A stretch of DNA of 64,000 bases from Gp6-AA40 sp036802945 (GTDB lineage: Bacteria; Acidobacteriota; Vicinamibacteria; Vicinamibacterales; UBA2999), in NCBI GenBank assembly GCA_036802945.1, contig DAIRVG010000001.1, positions 62,001-126,000 on the forward strand, in the 5' to 3' direction. Position 1 is the stretch's first letter, and every line of letters begins with the position of its first letter. The notes beneath the pieces were generated by a model, which ran no database searches, had not been told where the DNA came from, and was given only the letters and a program-made list of their open reading frames with translations. Below, piece by piece: positions 51,148 to 59,576 of this stretch. Both the position numbers and the translations under genes were made by a program.

Positions 51148-52179
51148 ATGCTGCGCGCGCTGAGACGGCCTGTCCGCGAGATGCTGCGGCATCGAGCGGA
51201 GCTGCGCGAACAGCTGGACTGGTCGCGTACGGCGTGGCAGGTCGAGCGCGAAATCGACGACATCGCCGCCGGCAGCCGCACGCTCGTCGTCGGCCCGTGG
51301 CTCTCCGAGGTAGGGTACGAGGCCCTCTATTGGATCCCTTTTCTTCGCTGGGTGAAGGCCGCGTTTCGCATCGATGCGTCACGGGTTGTGGCGGTGTCAC
51401 GCGGCGGGGTGGGCTCGTGGTACGAAGGAATCGCCGGCCGGTACGTCGAAATCTGGGATGAGTGCGACCCGGCGGAATTTGCCGTTCGCGCCGCGGAACG
51501 GGGCGCCACGAAGCAGCACGAGGTCTCGGCGTTCGATCGCGAGGTCATCGCGGCGGTCGAACGCCGGCTGGGCGAACGCGTGGATGTCCTCCATCCGTCG
51601 CTGATGTACCGGCTTTTCTCTCTGTTCTGGTCCGGTCAGAAGCCGCTGGGCTTTCTCGACGCGCATACCCGCTTCGAGCCGGTGGCGCCCCCGCGGATCG
51701 TCGATGCCAGCCGTCTCCCGCGCGAATACGTCGCGGTGAAGTTCTATGCGGCGCGCTCGCTGCCGGATACGCCGGAAATCCGCCGCACGCTCGCGTGGTT
51801 TGTCGACAGCCTGGCCGAGCGCACCAACGTCGTGCTGCTCGAGACCGGACTCGTACTCGACGAACACACCGACTACACCTTCGGGTCCTCGGGGCGTGTC
51901 ATCAGCGCGAAGCCGTGGATGACGCCGGCCAACAATCTGGGGGTGCAGACGCAGGTCATTGCCGGAGCGCAGGCGTTCCTCGGCACCTGCGGCAGCGTGG
52001 CGTGGCTTGCCCCGATGCTCGGTGTGAACACGTCGGCGGTGTACGTCGATCCCAAGTGGCTGCACGCGCACCTCGGGGTCGCGCTGCGCGCCTGTCATCG
52101 CGCGGGCGCCGGCCGGTTTGCGGCGATGGACCTCCGGGCGCTCGATCCCCTCGGCATCCCGGTGCACGTCCGTTCATGA
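51148..52179 (+). CDS. GPW-family protein 3 (uncharacterised, GT-B-like)
   Basis: ATG 51148, 343 residues. Conserved blocks are LVVGPWLSEVGYEALYWIPF near 49, VAVSRGGVGSWYEGIAGRY, DVLHPSLMYRLFSLFW, VAVKFYAARSLPDTPEIR, VVLLETGLVLDEHTDY and FLGTCGSVAWLAPMLGVN. The final motif is GTCGS-WLAPMLG rather than GTYGG-YLAPF, the same variant as the protein at 57183, so two sub-groups of the family exist. NeuB starts in overlap with its stop (ATGA at 52176), tying this family to nonulosonic acid metabolism. Start choice is by position 20 bases after the preceding stop. Confidence 0.8.
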   Translation: MLRALRRPVREMLRHRAELREQLDWSRTAWQVEREIDDIAAGSRTLVVGPWLSEVGYEALYWIPFLRWVKAAFRIDASRVVAVSRGGVGSWYEGIAGRYVEIWDECDPAEFAVRAAERGATKQHEVSAFDREVIAAVERRLGERVDVLHPSLMYRLFSLFWSGQKPLGFLDAHTRFEPVAPPRIVDASRLPREYVAVKFYAARSLPDTPEIRRTLAWFVDSLAERTNVVLLETGLVLDEHTDYTFGSSGRVISAKPWMTPANNLGVQTQVIAGAQAFLGTCGSVAWLAPMLGVNTSAVYVDPKWLHAHLGVALRACHRAGAGRFAAMDLRALDPLGIPVHVRS

Positions 52180-53243
52180 CAGGCATGTCATTCAACTCGC
52201 ATCCCGCGCTCGCCGGTCTCGGCTCCGGCCGGTGTCTCGTCATCGGCGAGGTCGCGCTCACCCACGACGGCAGCCTCGGCCTGGCGCATGCGTTCGTCGA
52301 TGCGATCGCGGACGCCGGCGCGGACGCGGTGAAATTCCAGACACACATCGCAGCCGGCGAGAGCACGCCCTCGGAGCCCTTCCGCGTGAAGTTCAGCCGC
52401 CAGGACGAGACCCGCTACGACTACTGGAAGCGGATGGAGTTCTCCGAGGACCAGTGGCGCGGACTCGCGGATCACGCGCGCCACCGCGGCATGCTGTTTC
52501 TCTCGTCGCCCTTTTCGGTGCAGGCGATCGAGCTGCTCGATCGTATTGGCATGCCGCTGTGGAAGATCGCATCGGGTGAAACCTCGAATATGATGCTGCT
52601 CGATCGCGTTCTCGACACACGCAAGCCCGTGCTGCTCTCGACCGGCATGAGCCCGATCGCGGAGATCGATTCGGCGGTCGCCCGCGTGCGCGCGCGCGAC
52701 GTCGACGTCGGGGTGTTCCAGTGCACGACCGCCTATCCATGCCCGGCGGAAAAGATCGGCCTCAATCTCATCCCGTTTTACAGGGAGCGATATGGGTGCT
52801 GGGTGGGGCTGTCGGATCATTCGGCGACGATCTATCCGGGCCTCGCCGGGGCGGCGCTCGGCATGGACATGCTCGAAGTACACGTGGCGCTTTCGCGAGA
52901 GATGTTCGGACCGGACGTGATCGCGTCGGTCACCACCTCTGAATTGCGCCAACTGGTCGACGGTGTGCGCTTCATCGAGCGCATGCGCGCCAACCCGATC
53001 GACAAGAACGCGTCGGCGCAGGAAACCGCGCCACTGCGCAAGCTGTTCACCCGGAGCCTCGTGGCAAGCAGGGATCTGCCCGCGGGCACCGTCATCACGC
53101 GCGAACATCTGGCGGTCAAGAAACCGGGTACCGGTCTCTCGCCGGATCGCCTCGAGGAGCTCATTGGCCGGCGCCTTGCGCGCCCCGTTATTGCAGATCA
53201 ACTCCTTGCGGTGGAGGATATCGAAGGACCCGCCCGCTCTTGA
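52176..53243 (+). CDS. neuB: N-acetylneuraminate / nonulosonic acid synthase
   Basis: ATG 52176, 355 residues. IGEVALTHDGSLGLAHAFVD, ADAVKFQTH, WKIASGETSNMMLLD, STGMSPIAEID and WVGLSDHSATIYPG are the NeuB/SpsE barrel motifs, and a C-terminal SAF-type domain (LVASRDLPAGTVITREHLAV) follows. It condenses phosphoenolpyruvate with ManNAc or a diacetamido-dideoxyhexose to make sialic or legionaminic acid. It is the only synthase in the window, coupled to a second neuC through TTGA overlap at 53240 and sharing a run with neuA copy 2. Which nonulosonate is made is unresolved. Confidence 0.94.
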   Translation: MTGMSFNSHPALAGLGSGRCLVIGEVALTHDGSLGLAHAFVDAIADAGADAVKFQTHIAAGESTPSEPFRVKFSRQDETRYDYWKRMEFSEDQWRGLADHARHRGMLFLSSPFSVQAIELLDRIGMPLWKIASGETSNMMLLDRVLDTRKPVLLSTGMSPIAEIDSAVARVRARDVDVGVFQCTTAYPCPAEKIGLNLIPFYRERYGCWVGLSDHSATIYPGLAGAALGMDMLEVHVALSREMFGPDVIASVTTSELRQLVDGVRFIERMRANPIDKNASAQETAPLRKLFTRSLVASRDLPAGTVITREHLAVKKPGTGLSPDRLEELIGRRLARPVIADQLLAVEDIEGPARS

Positions 53244-54397
53244 CCAAACGAAAAATCTGCGTCGTCGTCACCGCCCGCCCCAGCTACTCCCGTATCCGCA
53301 GCGCCCTCAAAGCCGTCAACGAGCATCCCGATCTCCAGCTCCAGCTCGTCGTAGCCGCGTCCGCGCTGCTCGACCGTTACGGCAATGCGATCCAGGCGAT
53401 CGAACGCGACGGGTTCGCGATCGAGCAGCGCGTCTACATGGTGCTCGAGGGCGAGAACCTCGTGACCTCCGCAAAGTCCACAGGTATCGGGCTCTCGGAG
53501 CTCGCGACGGTGTTCGACAACCTCAAGCCGGACGCGGTCGTCACGGTCGCGGATCGCTACGAGACGCTCGCGACCGCCGTCGCCGCGTCGTACATGAACA
53601 TTCCCGTCGTGCACGTGCAGGGCGGGGAGGTGACCGGGTCGATCGATGAGAAGGTGCGCCACGCCGTCACGAAGCTCGCGAACCTGCACCTAGTGTCCAC
53701 TCAGCTCGCCGCGGAGCGTGTCCGCCGACTCGGTGAGGAGCCCGACAGCATCTTCGTCACCGGATGTCCGTCGATTGACATTGCTGCCGAAGTCGCGGCG
53801 CGGCCCGCAATGGATTTCGATCCGTTCGTGAAGTACGGGGGCGTCGGGCCGACCACCGACCTGTCCAGGGGTTACGTGGTGGTGATGCAGCACCCCGTGA
53901 CGACTGAGTACGAAGAGGCGCGGCAGCAGGTCGACGAGACGCTGTATGCGGTGAAAAACTTCGGCGTGCCGGTGCTCTGGTTCTGGCCGAATGTCGACGC
54001 CGGATCGGACGGGACATCGAAAGGCATCCGCGTGTTCCGCGAGAAGGAAGATCCACCAAATTTCCACCTGTTCCGCAACATGTCCCCGGAAGATTTCCTT
54101 CGCCTCCTTTGCGGCGCGACGGCGATTGTCGGCAACTCGAGCGTCGCAATCAGGGAATGCTCGTACCTCGGCGTGCCGGCGGTGAACATCGGTAGTCGAC
54201 AGCTTGGACGCGAACGCGGGCAGAACGTGATCGACGTTGACCACGATCGCAAGGAGATCTCCGACGCAGTCCAGACCCACATCAGGCGCGGCAAGCCGAC
54301 GCGCGATCTCCTGTACGGCGACGGCAAGGCGGGAGGCCGCATCGCCGATTGCCTCTCGAAAGTCGAGCTGAAGATCGAGAAGAGGTTGACGTATTGA
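53240..54397 (+). CDS. neuC: NeuC-type hydrolysing UDP-N-acetylglucosamine 2-epimerase, copy 2
   Basis: The TTG at 53240 overlaps the neuB stop and yields 385 residues starting LTKRKICVVVTARPSYSRIR. VADRYETLATAVAASY, GGEVTGSIDEKVRHA, PDSIFVTGCPSIDIA, VVMQHPVTTEYEEA and GNSSVAIRECSYLGVPAVNIG are present. It is clearly homologous to the copy at 40096 but differs at many positions, including VTARPSYS for IGSRANYS and VADRYE for VGDRFE, so this is not a recent duplication. In the NeuB-NeuC order it is the likelier partner of the synthase. Confidence 0.93.
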   Translation: MTKRKICVVVTARPSYSRIRSALKAVNEHPDLQLQLVVAASALLDRYGNAIQAIERDGFAIEQRVYMVLEGENLVTSAKSTGIGLSELATVFDNLKPDAVVTVADRYETLATAVAASYMNIPVVHVQGGEVTGSIDEKVRHAVTKLANLHLVSTQLAAERVRRLGEEPDSIFVTGCPSIDIAAEVAARPAMDFDPFVKYGGVGPTTDLSRGYVVVMQHPVTTEYEEARQQVDETLYAVKNFGVPVLWFWPNVDAGSDGTSKGIRVFREKEDPPNFHLFRNMSPEDFLRLLCGATAIVGNSSVAIRECSYLGVPAVNIGSRQLGRERGQNVIDVDHDRKEISDAVQTHIRRGKPTRDLLYGDGKAGGRIADCLSKVELKIEKRLTY

Positions 54398-55341
54398 CCG
54401 TCACCATGTCGTCGGATCGTCGGGCGCGGATCACTGCGCTCGACTACAACTACGCGTCACAGCCGAAGCTGGCGGTGACGTCCTGCAATTTGTGCGGGGC
54501 ATCGGAGTTCGTCGTCCTGGCGCATCGCGATCGCTACGGCTATCCAGCCCAGGCGCACGCGTGCCGCCGCTGCGGCCTCGTCTTTCTCAATCCCCGGATG
54601 ACGGCGGAGTCGTACGGCCGCTTCTACAACGGCATCTATCGTCCGCTCGTGAGCGCCTTCCACGGACGCCTGATTGACGCCCAGACCATACAGGACGAGC
54701 AGCGCGAGTACGCCGCCGAGCGTGCCGAATTCATCCGCTCGTTCATGGCGAAGCCAGGCGGCAGGACGATGCTCGACATCGGGGGGTCGACCGGTGTGGT
54801 CGCCCATCACTTCGCGCGTGAATTCGGCCTCAACAGCACGCTCATCGACCCCGCTCCGCTCGAGGTTGAACAAGCGGGGCGCCTTGGCCTCGAGACGATC
54901 ACAGGGCTCGTCGAAGAACATGACTTCGGCAGCCGCCGCTTCGACGTTGTCATCATCTGCCAGACGGTCGATCACCTCCTCGACGTCGCCGGCACGCTCG
55001 GGCGCGTGCGCCAGTTGTTGTCGGACAACGGTCTTTTCTTCATCGACATTGTGGACTTCCGCGCCGCGTACCTGCGCAACTGGTCGGTCGAGGACGCAGT
55101 GAAGATCGACCATCCGTACTACCTGACCGAGTCGACGATGGTGGCGTATTTGAGGAGCTCGGGGTTCGAGGTCCTCCGCAGCGACTACGCGGCCGATCAT
55201 CTGCATGTGAGCTACGTCTGTCGATCCGGCACTGCGGACGCGGACGTCATGCCCGCGGCTGCTTCGGTCGACGAGTTGTTGCGCGAGGTTCGGTTTGTGC
55301 AGAACACTCGCGGACCTGAAAGGTCCGCGCCGCGTCCGTAG
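54394..55341 (+). CDS. SAM-dependent methyltransferase with zinc-finger-like cysteines
   Basis: A TTG start at 54394 (overlapping the neuC stop) is chosen because AGAAGAGG lies 8 bases upstream. An ATG at 54406 would be 20 bases from it. 315 residues. CNLCGASEF near 29-33 and CRRCGLVFLNPRM near 57-60 form the zinc ribbon, MLDIGGSTGVVAHHFAREF near 128 binds SAM, and ICQTVDHLLDVAGTL follows. The methyltransferase sits between neuC and neuA, so a nonulosonic acid or its precursor is a possible acceptor. Also consistent with general sugar methylation. Confidence 0.85.
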   Translation: MTVTMSSDRRARITALDYNYASQPKLAVTSCNLCGASEFVVLAHRDRYGYPAQAHACRRCGLVFLNPRMTAESYGRFYNGIYRPLVSAFHGRLIDAQTIQDEQREYAAERAEFIRSFMAKPGGRTMLDIGGSTGVVAHHFAREFGLNSTLIDPAPLEVEQAGRLGLETITGLVEEHDFGSRRFDVVIICQTVDHLLDVAGTLGRVRQLLSDNGLFFIDIVDFRAAYLRNWSVEDAVKIDHPYYLTESTMVAYLRSSGFEVLRSDYAADHLHVSYVCRSGTADADVMPAAASVDELLREVRFVQNTRGPERSAPRP

Positions 55342-55358
55342 GTTCGCGCCGCATCTGA

Positions 55359-56051
55359 ATGTCTCTCGTCCTTGGAATCGTTCCGGCGCGTGGCGGATCG
55401 AAGGGTGTGCCGGGCAAGAACGTGCGGCCGCTCGCCGGGCTGACGCTCCTTGAGTACACCGCGCGCGCCGCGCGTGAGTCTGGCGTTCTCGATCGCGTGA
55501 TCCTCAGTACAGATTCGGCGGAGATCGCCGACACGGGACGACGGGCGGGACTCGACGTCCCGTTCATGCGGCCCGTGATGCTCGCCAGCGACGACACGCC
55601 GATGCTGCCGGTGATCCAGCATGCACTCGAGTCGCTTGCGCGCGACGGCTGGTCGGCAGACATGATCGTCCTCCTCCAGCCGACGTCTCCGCTGCGGCGG
55701 CCGGATCACATCCGGGCCGCCGTCACGACGCTGCGCGACACCAAGGCGGATTCAGTCGTGACGGTTGTCGAGATTCCTCGACACCTGTCGCCGGACTACG
55801 TGATGCGCATCGACGGAGGGCGTCTCCAGCCGTTTCTGCCGGAAGGCGCGCGCGTGACGCGCCGCCAGGACGCACGTCCTGCGTACTGTCGCGATGGCAC
55901 CGTCTACGCGTTCTGGCGCGCGACGATCGAGCGGTTCGGTGGTATTTACGGCGAGGATTGTCGCCCGCTGTTGATCGACGCGCGCGAATCGCTGAGCATC
56001 GACTCACCGGCGGACTGGGACGCGGCCGAACGGCTCCTCGCAGGTCGCTAG
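55359..56051 (+). CDS. neuA: Acylneuraminate (CMP-nonulosonate) cytidylyltransferase, copy 2
   Basis: 230 residues. IVPARGGSKGVPGKNVRPL, VILSTDSAEIADTG, IVLLQPTSPLRRPDHIR, SVVTVVEIPRHLSPDYVM and SLSIDSPADWDAAERLL are the NeuA/LegF signatures. Compared with the copy at 41262 it keeps the nucleotide loop but has a different middle (EIPRHLSPD against EVPHQFSPG) in the sugar-binding region. The two enzymes may activate different acids, or one may be redundant. An 88-base gap with the inverted repeat at 56071 follows. Confidence 0.93.
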   Translation: MSLVLGIVPARGGSKGVPGKNVRPLAGLTLLEYTARAARESGVLDRVILSTDSAEIADTGRRAGLDVPFMRPVMLASDDTPMLPVIQHALESLARDGWSADMIVLLQPTSPLRRPDHIRAAVTTLRDTKADSVVTVVEIPRHLSPDYVMRIDGGRLQPFLPEGARVTRRQDARPAYCRDGTVYAFWRATIERFGGIYGEDCRPLLIDARESLSIDSPADWDAAERLLAGR

Positions 56052-56070
56052 CGATGTCCATCGAGACAGG

Positions 56071-56136
56071 CCACGGAGGCACGCAGGCACGGAGGACAAT
56101 TGTGATTCCTAGCTCCGTGTCTCCGTGTCTCCGTGG
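56071..56136. repeat. Imperfect inverted repeat of CACGGAG units (REP-like)
   Basis: Arms of 24 bases at 56071-56094 and 56113-56136 pair at 21 of 24 positions, the left being built of CACGGAG/CACGCAG units and the right of CTCCGTG units, with an 18-base loop. It fills most of the 94-base gap between neuA and the next GPW gene. Such CACGGAG arrays are known as dispersed intergenic elements in several high-GC phyla, and could also form a transcript hairpin. Confidence 0.65.
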
Positions 56137-56145
56137 CCCGTCGCA

Positions 56146-57186
56146 GTGACATCGTTTCGACATCTGATTCCGCGGCCGCTGCGCCTCGCCGCAAGCGCAT
56201 ATCTCGCGCGGCGCCACAGCGCGCAACTCCAGCGCGATCTCGCGGCGATCGCCGCTCGGCGGACGGTCATTGTCGCGGGACCATGGCTCGGCGAGGTGGG
56301 GTTCGAGCTGCTCTACTGGGTCCCGTTTCTCCGCTGGTTTGCCGAGCGCTTCAACGTGTCCCCGGAGCGCCTTATCGTCGTGTCCCGCGGAGGGACGTCG
56401 TCCTGGTATCGACCGTTTGCTGCGCAGTATTTCGACGCGTTCGACCAGGTAACCCCGGACACCTTCCGTGGCCAGCATGATGCACGCGTACGCGATCTCG
56501 GCGAGCAGAAGCAGACGCGCCTCACTGAATTCGATCGCGAGCTGATCGACGGCGCTACGCGGAGGGCGAATGTCTCCGACTGGTCACTGCTGCACCCCTC
56601 GCGCATGTACGACGTGCTCAACCCGTACTGGTGGGGCCACCTGTCGAGCGGCTGGGTGCATCAACACACGCGCTATGCGCGGCTGTCTGAGCCTGATCGC
56701 ATGGCTGACGTCGACTTTCCGGAGCGGTATGTGGCGGTGAAGTTCTACTTCAACGATTGCTTCCCGGCCAACGCCCAGAATCGTGCGTTCGTGCGCGATG
56801 CCCTTCGGACGCTTGCGGGCCGTGGACCGGTCGTCGCGCTTTCGACCGGGTTGAACATAGACGACCACGGCGGCATGCGCCTCGATGAGTACGGCGTGCG
56901 GCATCTTCCCGAAGGGATTGATCCGGCGCGCAACCTGCACGTACAGAGCACGCTGGTCTCACGCGCGCTGGCGTTTGTCGGTACTTACGGCGGGTTTTCC
57001 TACATGGCACCGTTCTACGGCGTCAGATCCCTGGCGTTCTACAGCGACCCGTCAGGCTTTTCGCAGAAGCATCTTCACATGGCGCGATCCGCGTTCGACG
57101 CGATCGGAACGACCGGCCTGCTGGACGTCCGCGATGCCGCGGCGGGTGCCGAAGCCGTGGATCACGCGTGGGCGGCCGGCGCGTGA
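56146..57186 (+). CDS. GPW-family protein 4 (uncharacterised, GT-B-like)
   Basis: The GTG at 56146 gives 346 residues starting VTSFRHLIPRPLRLAAS. An in-frame start at 56125 would read into the inverted repeat. Motifs are IVAGPWLGEVGFELLYWVPF near 43, VVSRGGTSSWYRPFAAQY, LLHPSRMYDVLNPYWW, VAVKFYFNDCFPANAQNRAF, VVALSTGLNIDDHGGM and FVGTYGGFSYMAPFYGVRS. It belongs to the GTYGG subgroup, like the domains at 31317 and in the fusion at 48453. It is coupled by GTGA overlap (57183) to a member of the other subgroup. Confidence 0.8.
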   Translation: MTSFRHLIPRPLRLAASAYLARRHSAQLQRDLAAIAARRTVIVAGPWLGEVGFELLYWVPFLRWFAERFNVSPERLIVVSRGGTSSWYRPFAAQYFDAFDQVTPDTFRGQHDARVRDLGEQKQTRLTEFDRELIDGATRRANVSDWSLLHPSRMYDVLNPYWWGHLSSGWVHQHTRYARLSEPDRMADVDFPERYVAVKFYFNDCFPANAQNRAFVRDALRTLAGRGPVVALSTGLNIDDHGGMRLDEYGVRHLPEGIDPARNLHVQSTLVSRALAFVGTYGGFSYMAPFYGVRSLAFYSDPSGFSQKHLHMARSAFDAIGTTGLLDVRDAAAGAEAVDHAWAAGA

Positions 57187-58436
57187 CTGAACGCGGCTGG
57201 GCGGCGGTCGACGCACGCGCCCGGACGGCGAAGCGCGCGGCATTCGCGGAGACCAAGCGCGGATTCAAGCTGGTACGGGAGCGTCTTCGCAACGCGATGA
57301 TCGCCGCTGTCAACCTTTCGGCGAAGCAGCTGCGGCGCGCATCGTGGTTCGGCGCGCGTGTGCAGAAGCAGGTGCTCGAGCTCGGTGAAACGAAGAAACG
57401 CGTCGATACGTACCGCGCCGAGTGGGCGATCGAGCGCGACATCGCGCGTGTCGTTTCTGGTTCTGATCCGATCATCGTCGGGCCGTGGCTCTCGGAAGTC
57501 GGGTACGAGGTTCTGTATTGGGTGCCGTTCGTGCGGTGGGTTCAGGCGGAGTTCCGGATTCCCGCCTCGCGCCTGGTCGTGGTGACGCGAGGAGGGGCCG
57601 CATCCTGGTATTCGGACATCACGACGAAGACCGTGGAGCTGTTCGATCTGATGACACCGGACGACTACGCTTCGCGCAACGCGCAGCGCAGCGCCGAGGA
57701 TCGCGGCACGCTCAAGCAGTTCGGCGTCTCGCCGATGGATCGCGAGATCGTCGCGGAGGTCGAGCGGCGGATTGGCGCAAGCCGGACGCGCCTCCTCCAT
57801 CCGTCTCTGATGTACCAGCTGTTTCACCAGTTCTGGCTGGGACACCGGTCGCCGTCATTCCTCGAGAGGCGAACCAGATACCGGCTCATCTCGCCGCCCG
57901 ATGTCGCGCTTCCGCCGCTTCCCGCGCAGTTCGTTGCGGTGAAGTTTTATACGGCTGCCTCGCTGCCGCCAACCGATCCGGTGCGCCGCGCGCTGAGATC
58001 GATTGTCCTTGGCCTGGCCGAGCAGATGCCTGTCGTGATGCTCGACACCGGGCTGGCGCTGGACGACCACGAGGACTATTCGTTTGCGACCGCGTCGCGT
58101 ATTCACAGCGTTCGCGAGTCGTTCCACCCGCGCGACAATCTCGCGGTGCAGACGGCGATCATCGCTCGCGCCTCGTCATTCGTCGGCACCTGCGGCGCGC
58201 TCGCATGGCTGGCGCCGATGCTTGGCATCGACACGACCGCCGTGCTCGCCGACGCGCGGTTCCTGCATGGACACCTGCAGGTCGCCCGCCGGGTCTACCA
58301 GGTGATAGAGGGCGGACGATTCTCGCCGCTCGACATTTCCGCGTTCGATCAGCTCGGCATCGAGCTGTCGCGCGCCAGGGGCTCCATGACCGAAGACCGT
58401 AGACCGCAGACCGTAGACGGCGGGAGCCGACCATGA
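57183..58436 (+). CDS. GPW-family protein 5, GTCG subgroup, helical N-terminus
   Basis: The GTG overlapping the previous stop gives 417 residues. The first about 95 form a basic, helical, coiled-coil-prone region. The core motifs are IIVGPWLSEVGYEVLYWVPF near 99, VVTRGGAASWYSDITTK, LLHPSLMYQLFHQFWL, VAVKFYTAASLPPTDPVR, VVMLDTGLALDDHEDY and FVGTCGALAWLAPMLGID. It is closest to the protein at 51148. The last about 16 codons contain a tandem GACCGTAGACC-type repeat (58394), suggesting that the C-terminus was extended by repeat DNA. The next gene overlaps the stop by four bases. Confidence 0.8.
   Translation: MTERGWAAVDARARTAKRAAFAETKRGFKLVRERLRNAMIAAVNLSAKQLRRASWFGARVQKQVLELGETKKRVDTYRAEWAIERDIARVVSGSDPIIVGPWLSEVGYEVLYWVPFVRWVQAEFRIPASRLVVVTRGGAASWYSDITTKTVELFDLMTPDDYASRNAQRSAEDRGTLKQFGVSPMDREIVAEVERRIGASRTRLLHPSLMYQLFHQFWLGHRSPSFLERRTRYRLISPPDVALPPLPAQFVAVKFYTAASLPPTDPVRRALRSIVLGLAEQMPVVMLDTGLALDDHEDYSFATASRIHSVRESFHPRDNLAVQTAIIARASSFVGTCGALAWLAPMLGIDTTAVLADARFLHGHLQVARRVYQVIEGGRFSPLDISAFDQLGIELSRARGSMTEDRRPQTVDGGSRP
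58394..58418 (+). repeat. Short tandem repeat of AGACCGT/AGACCGC units
   Basis: Three and a half copies of a 7-base AGACCGY-type unit lie at the 3' end of the GPW gene at 57183 and are translated as EDRRPQTVD. Similar units occur as dispersed intergenic repeats in some high-GC genomes. Confidence 0.5.
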
Positions 58437-59569
58437 GCATTCGTGACGTGCTCGTCACCGGTGGCGCCGGGTATATCGGCTCACACCTCGTCGACGCCCT
58501 CGTCGCGCGCGAGTACCGCGTGACCGTGCTCGACAACCTCGAGCCACAGGTACATCGCTCGGGCACCTGGCCGTCCTACGCCAACCCCAAGGTGAAGTAC
58601 GTGAAGGGCGACGTGCGCGATCGGTCGGTCTTCGAGCCGCTCGTCCTGGCGTCGCAGGCGGTCGTGCATTTCGGCGCCGCGGTGAGTATCGGCCAGAGCA
58701 TGTACCAGGTCGATCGCTACGTGGACGTGAACACGCGCGGCACCGCGCTCCTGCTGGACATCCTCATCAACACGAAGCACAAGGTGGAGAAGGTGCTCGT
58801 CGCGTCCTCGATCGGCGTGTACGGCGAAGGCGCGTACACATGCGCGACGCACGGTGCGGTCGCGCCGACAATCCGCCCGGAGCAGCAGCTCGCCTCGCGA
58901 GACTGGGAGCAGCACTGCCCCCAATGCGGCACACACGTGACATCGATCCCGACGCCGGAAGACAAGGCGCTCTACCGCGACAACATCTACTCGATGACGA
59001 AGTATCACCAGGAAGAAATGGTCCTGCTCATCGGAAAGACCTACGGCATCCCCTCGGTGGCGCCGCGCTTCTTCAACGTCTACGGCCCTCGCCAGAGCCT
59101 GAGCAATCCTTACGCGGGCGTCGCGGCCATCTGGTTGAGCCGGCTGTTGAATGGGAAACAGCCGGTTGTCTTCGAGGACGGCGGCCAGCTGCGCGACTTC
59201 GTGTCGATTCACGACGTGGTCGATTGCCTGATCCTGATGCTCGAGAAGCCCGGCGCCGATTACCTGCCGGTCAACGTCGGTTCTGGACAGACGGTGACGA
59301 TCCTGGAGATCGCGAACATTCTCAGACGCCTGCTTGGGTCCTCCATCGAACCGCAGATCACGCAGAGCGGGCGCAAGTTCGACATCCGCCACAACACAGC
59401 CGACATCGCCCGCGCGCGCGAGACGCTCGGCTTCGCGCCCAGGGTCACACTCGATCAGGGCTTCTCCGAGTTGATCGAGTGGGCCAGGACGACGCCGGAC
59501 GTGGCCGTCGATTTCTTCGACAAGGCGCTGCAGGAATTGCAGGACAAGGGACTCCTGGTCAAGTCATGA
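58433..59569 (+). CDS. NAD-dependent epimerase/dehydratase with CxxC insertion
   Basis: 378 residues, ATG at 58433. LVTGGAGYIGSHLVDAL binds NAD, SSIGVYGEGA carries the Ser/Thr region, and YSMTKYHQEE is the YxxxK motif near 186. RFFNVYGPRQ and DGGQLRDFVSIHDVV are typical of UDP-glucose 4-epimerase-type SDR enzymes. Between the VYG motif and YxxxK there is an unusual segment with Cys in ACTCATHG-like and CPQCGTH arrangements (residues about 140-165), absent from standard family members and suggesting a small metal-binding insert. The product and substrate are unknown. Confidence 0.82.
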   Translation: MSIRDVLVTGGAGYIGSHLVDALVAREYRVTVLDNLEPQVHRSGTWPSYANPKVKYVKGDVRDRSVFEPLVLASQAVVHFGAAVSIGQSMYQVDRYVDVNTRGTALLLDILINTKHKVEKVLVASSIGVYGEGAYTCATHGAVAPTIRPEQQLASRDWEQHCPQCGTHVTSIPTPEDKALYRDNIYSMTKYHQEEMVLLIGKTYGIPSVAPRFFNVYGPRQSLSNPYAGVAAIWLSRLLNGKQPVVFEDGGQLRDFVSIHDVVDCLILMLEKPGADYLPVNVGSGQTVTILEIANILRRLLGSSIEPQITQSGRKFDIRHNTADIARARETLGFAPRVTLDQGFSELIEWARTTPDVAVDFFDKALQELQDKGLLVKS

Positions 59570-59576
59570 GCGTTCT

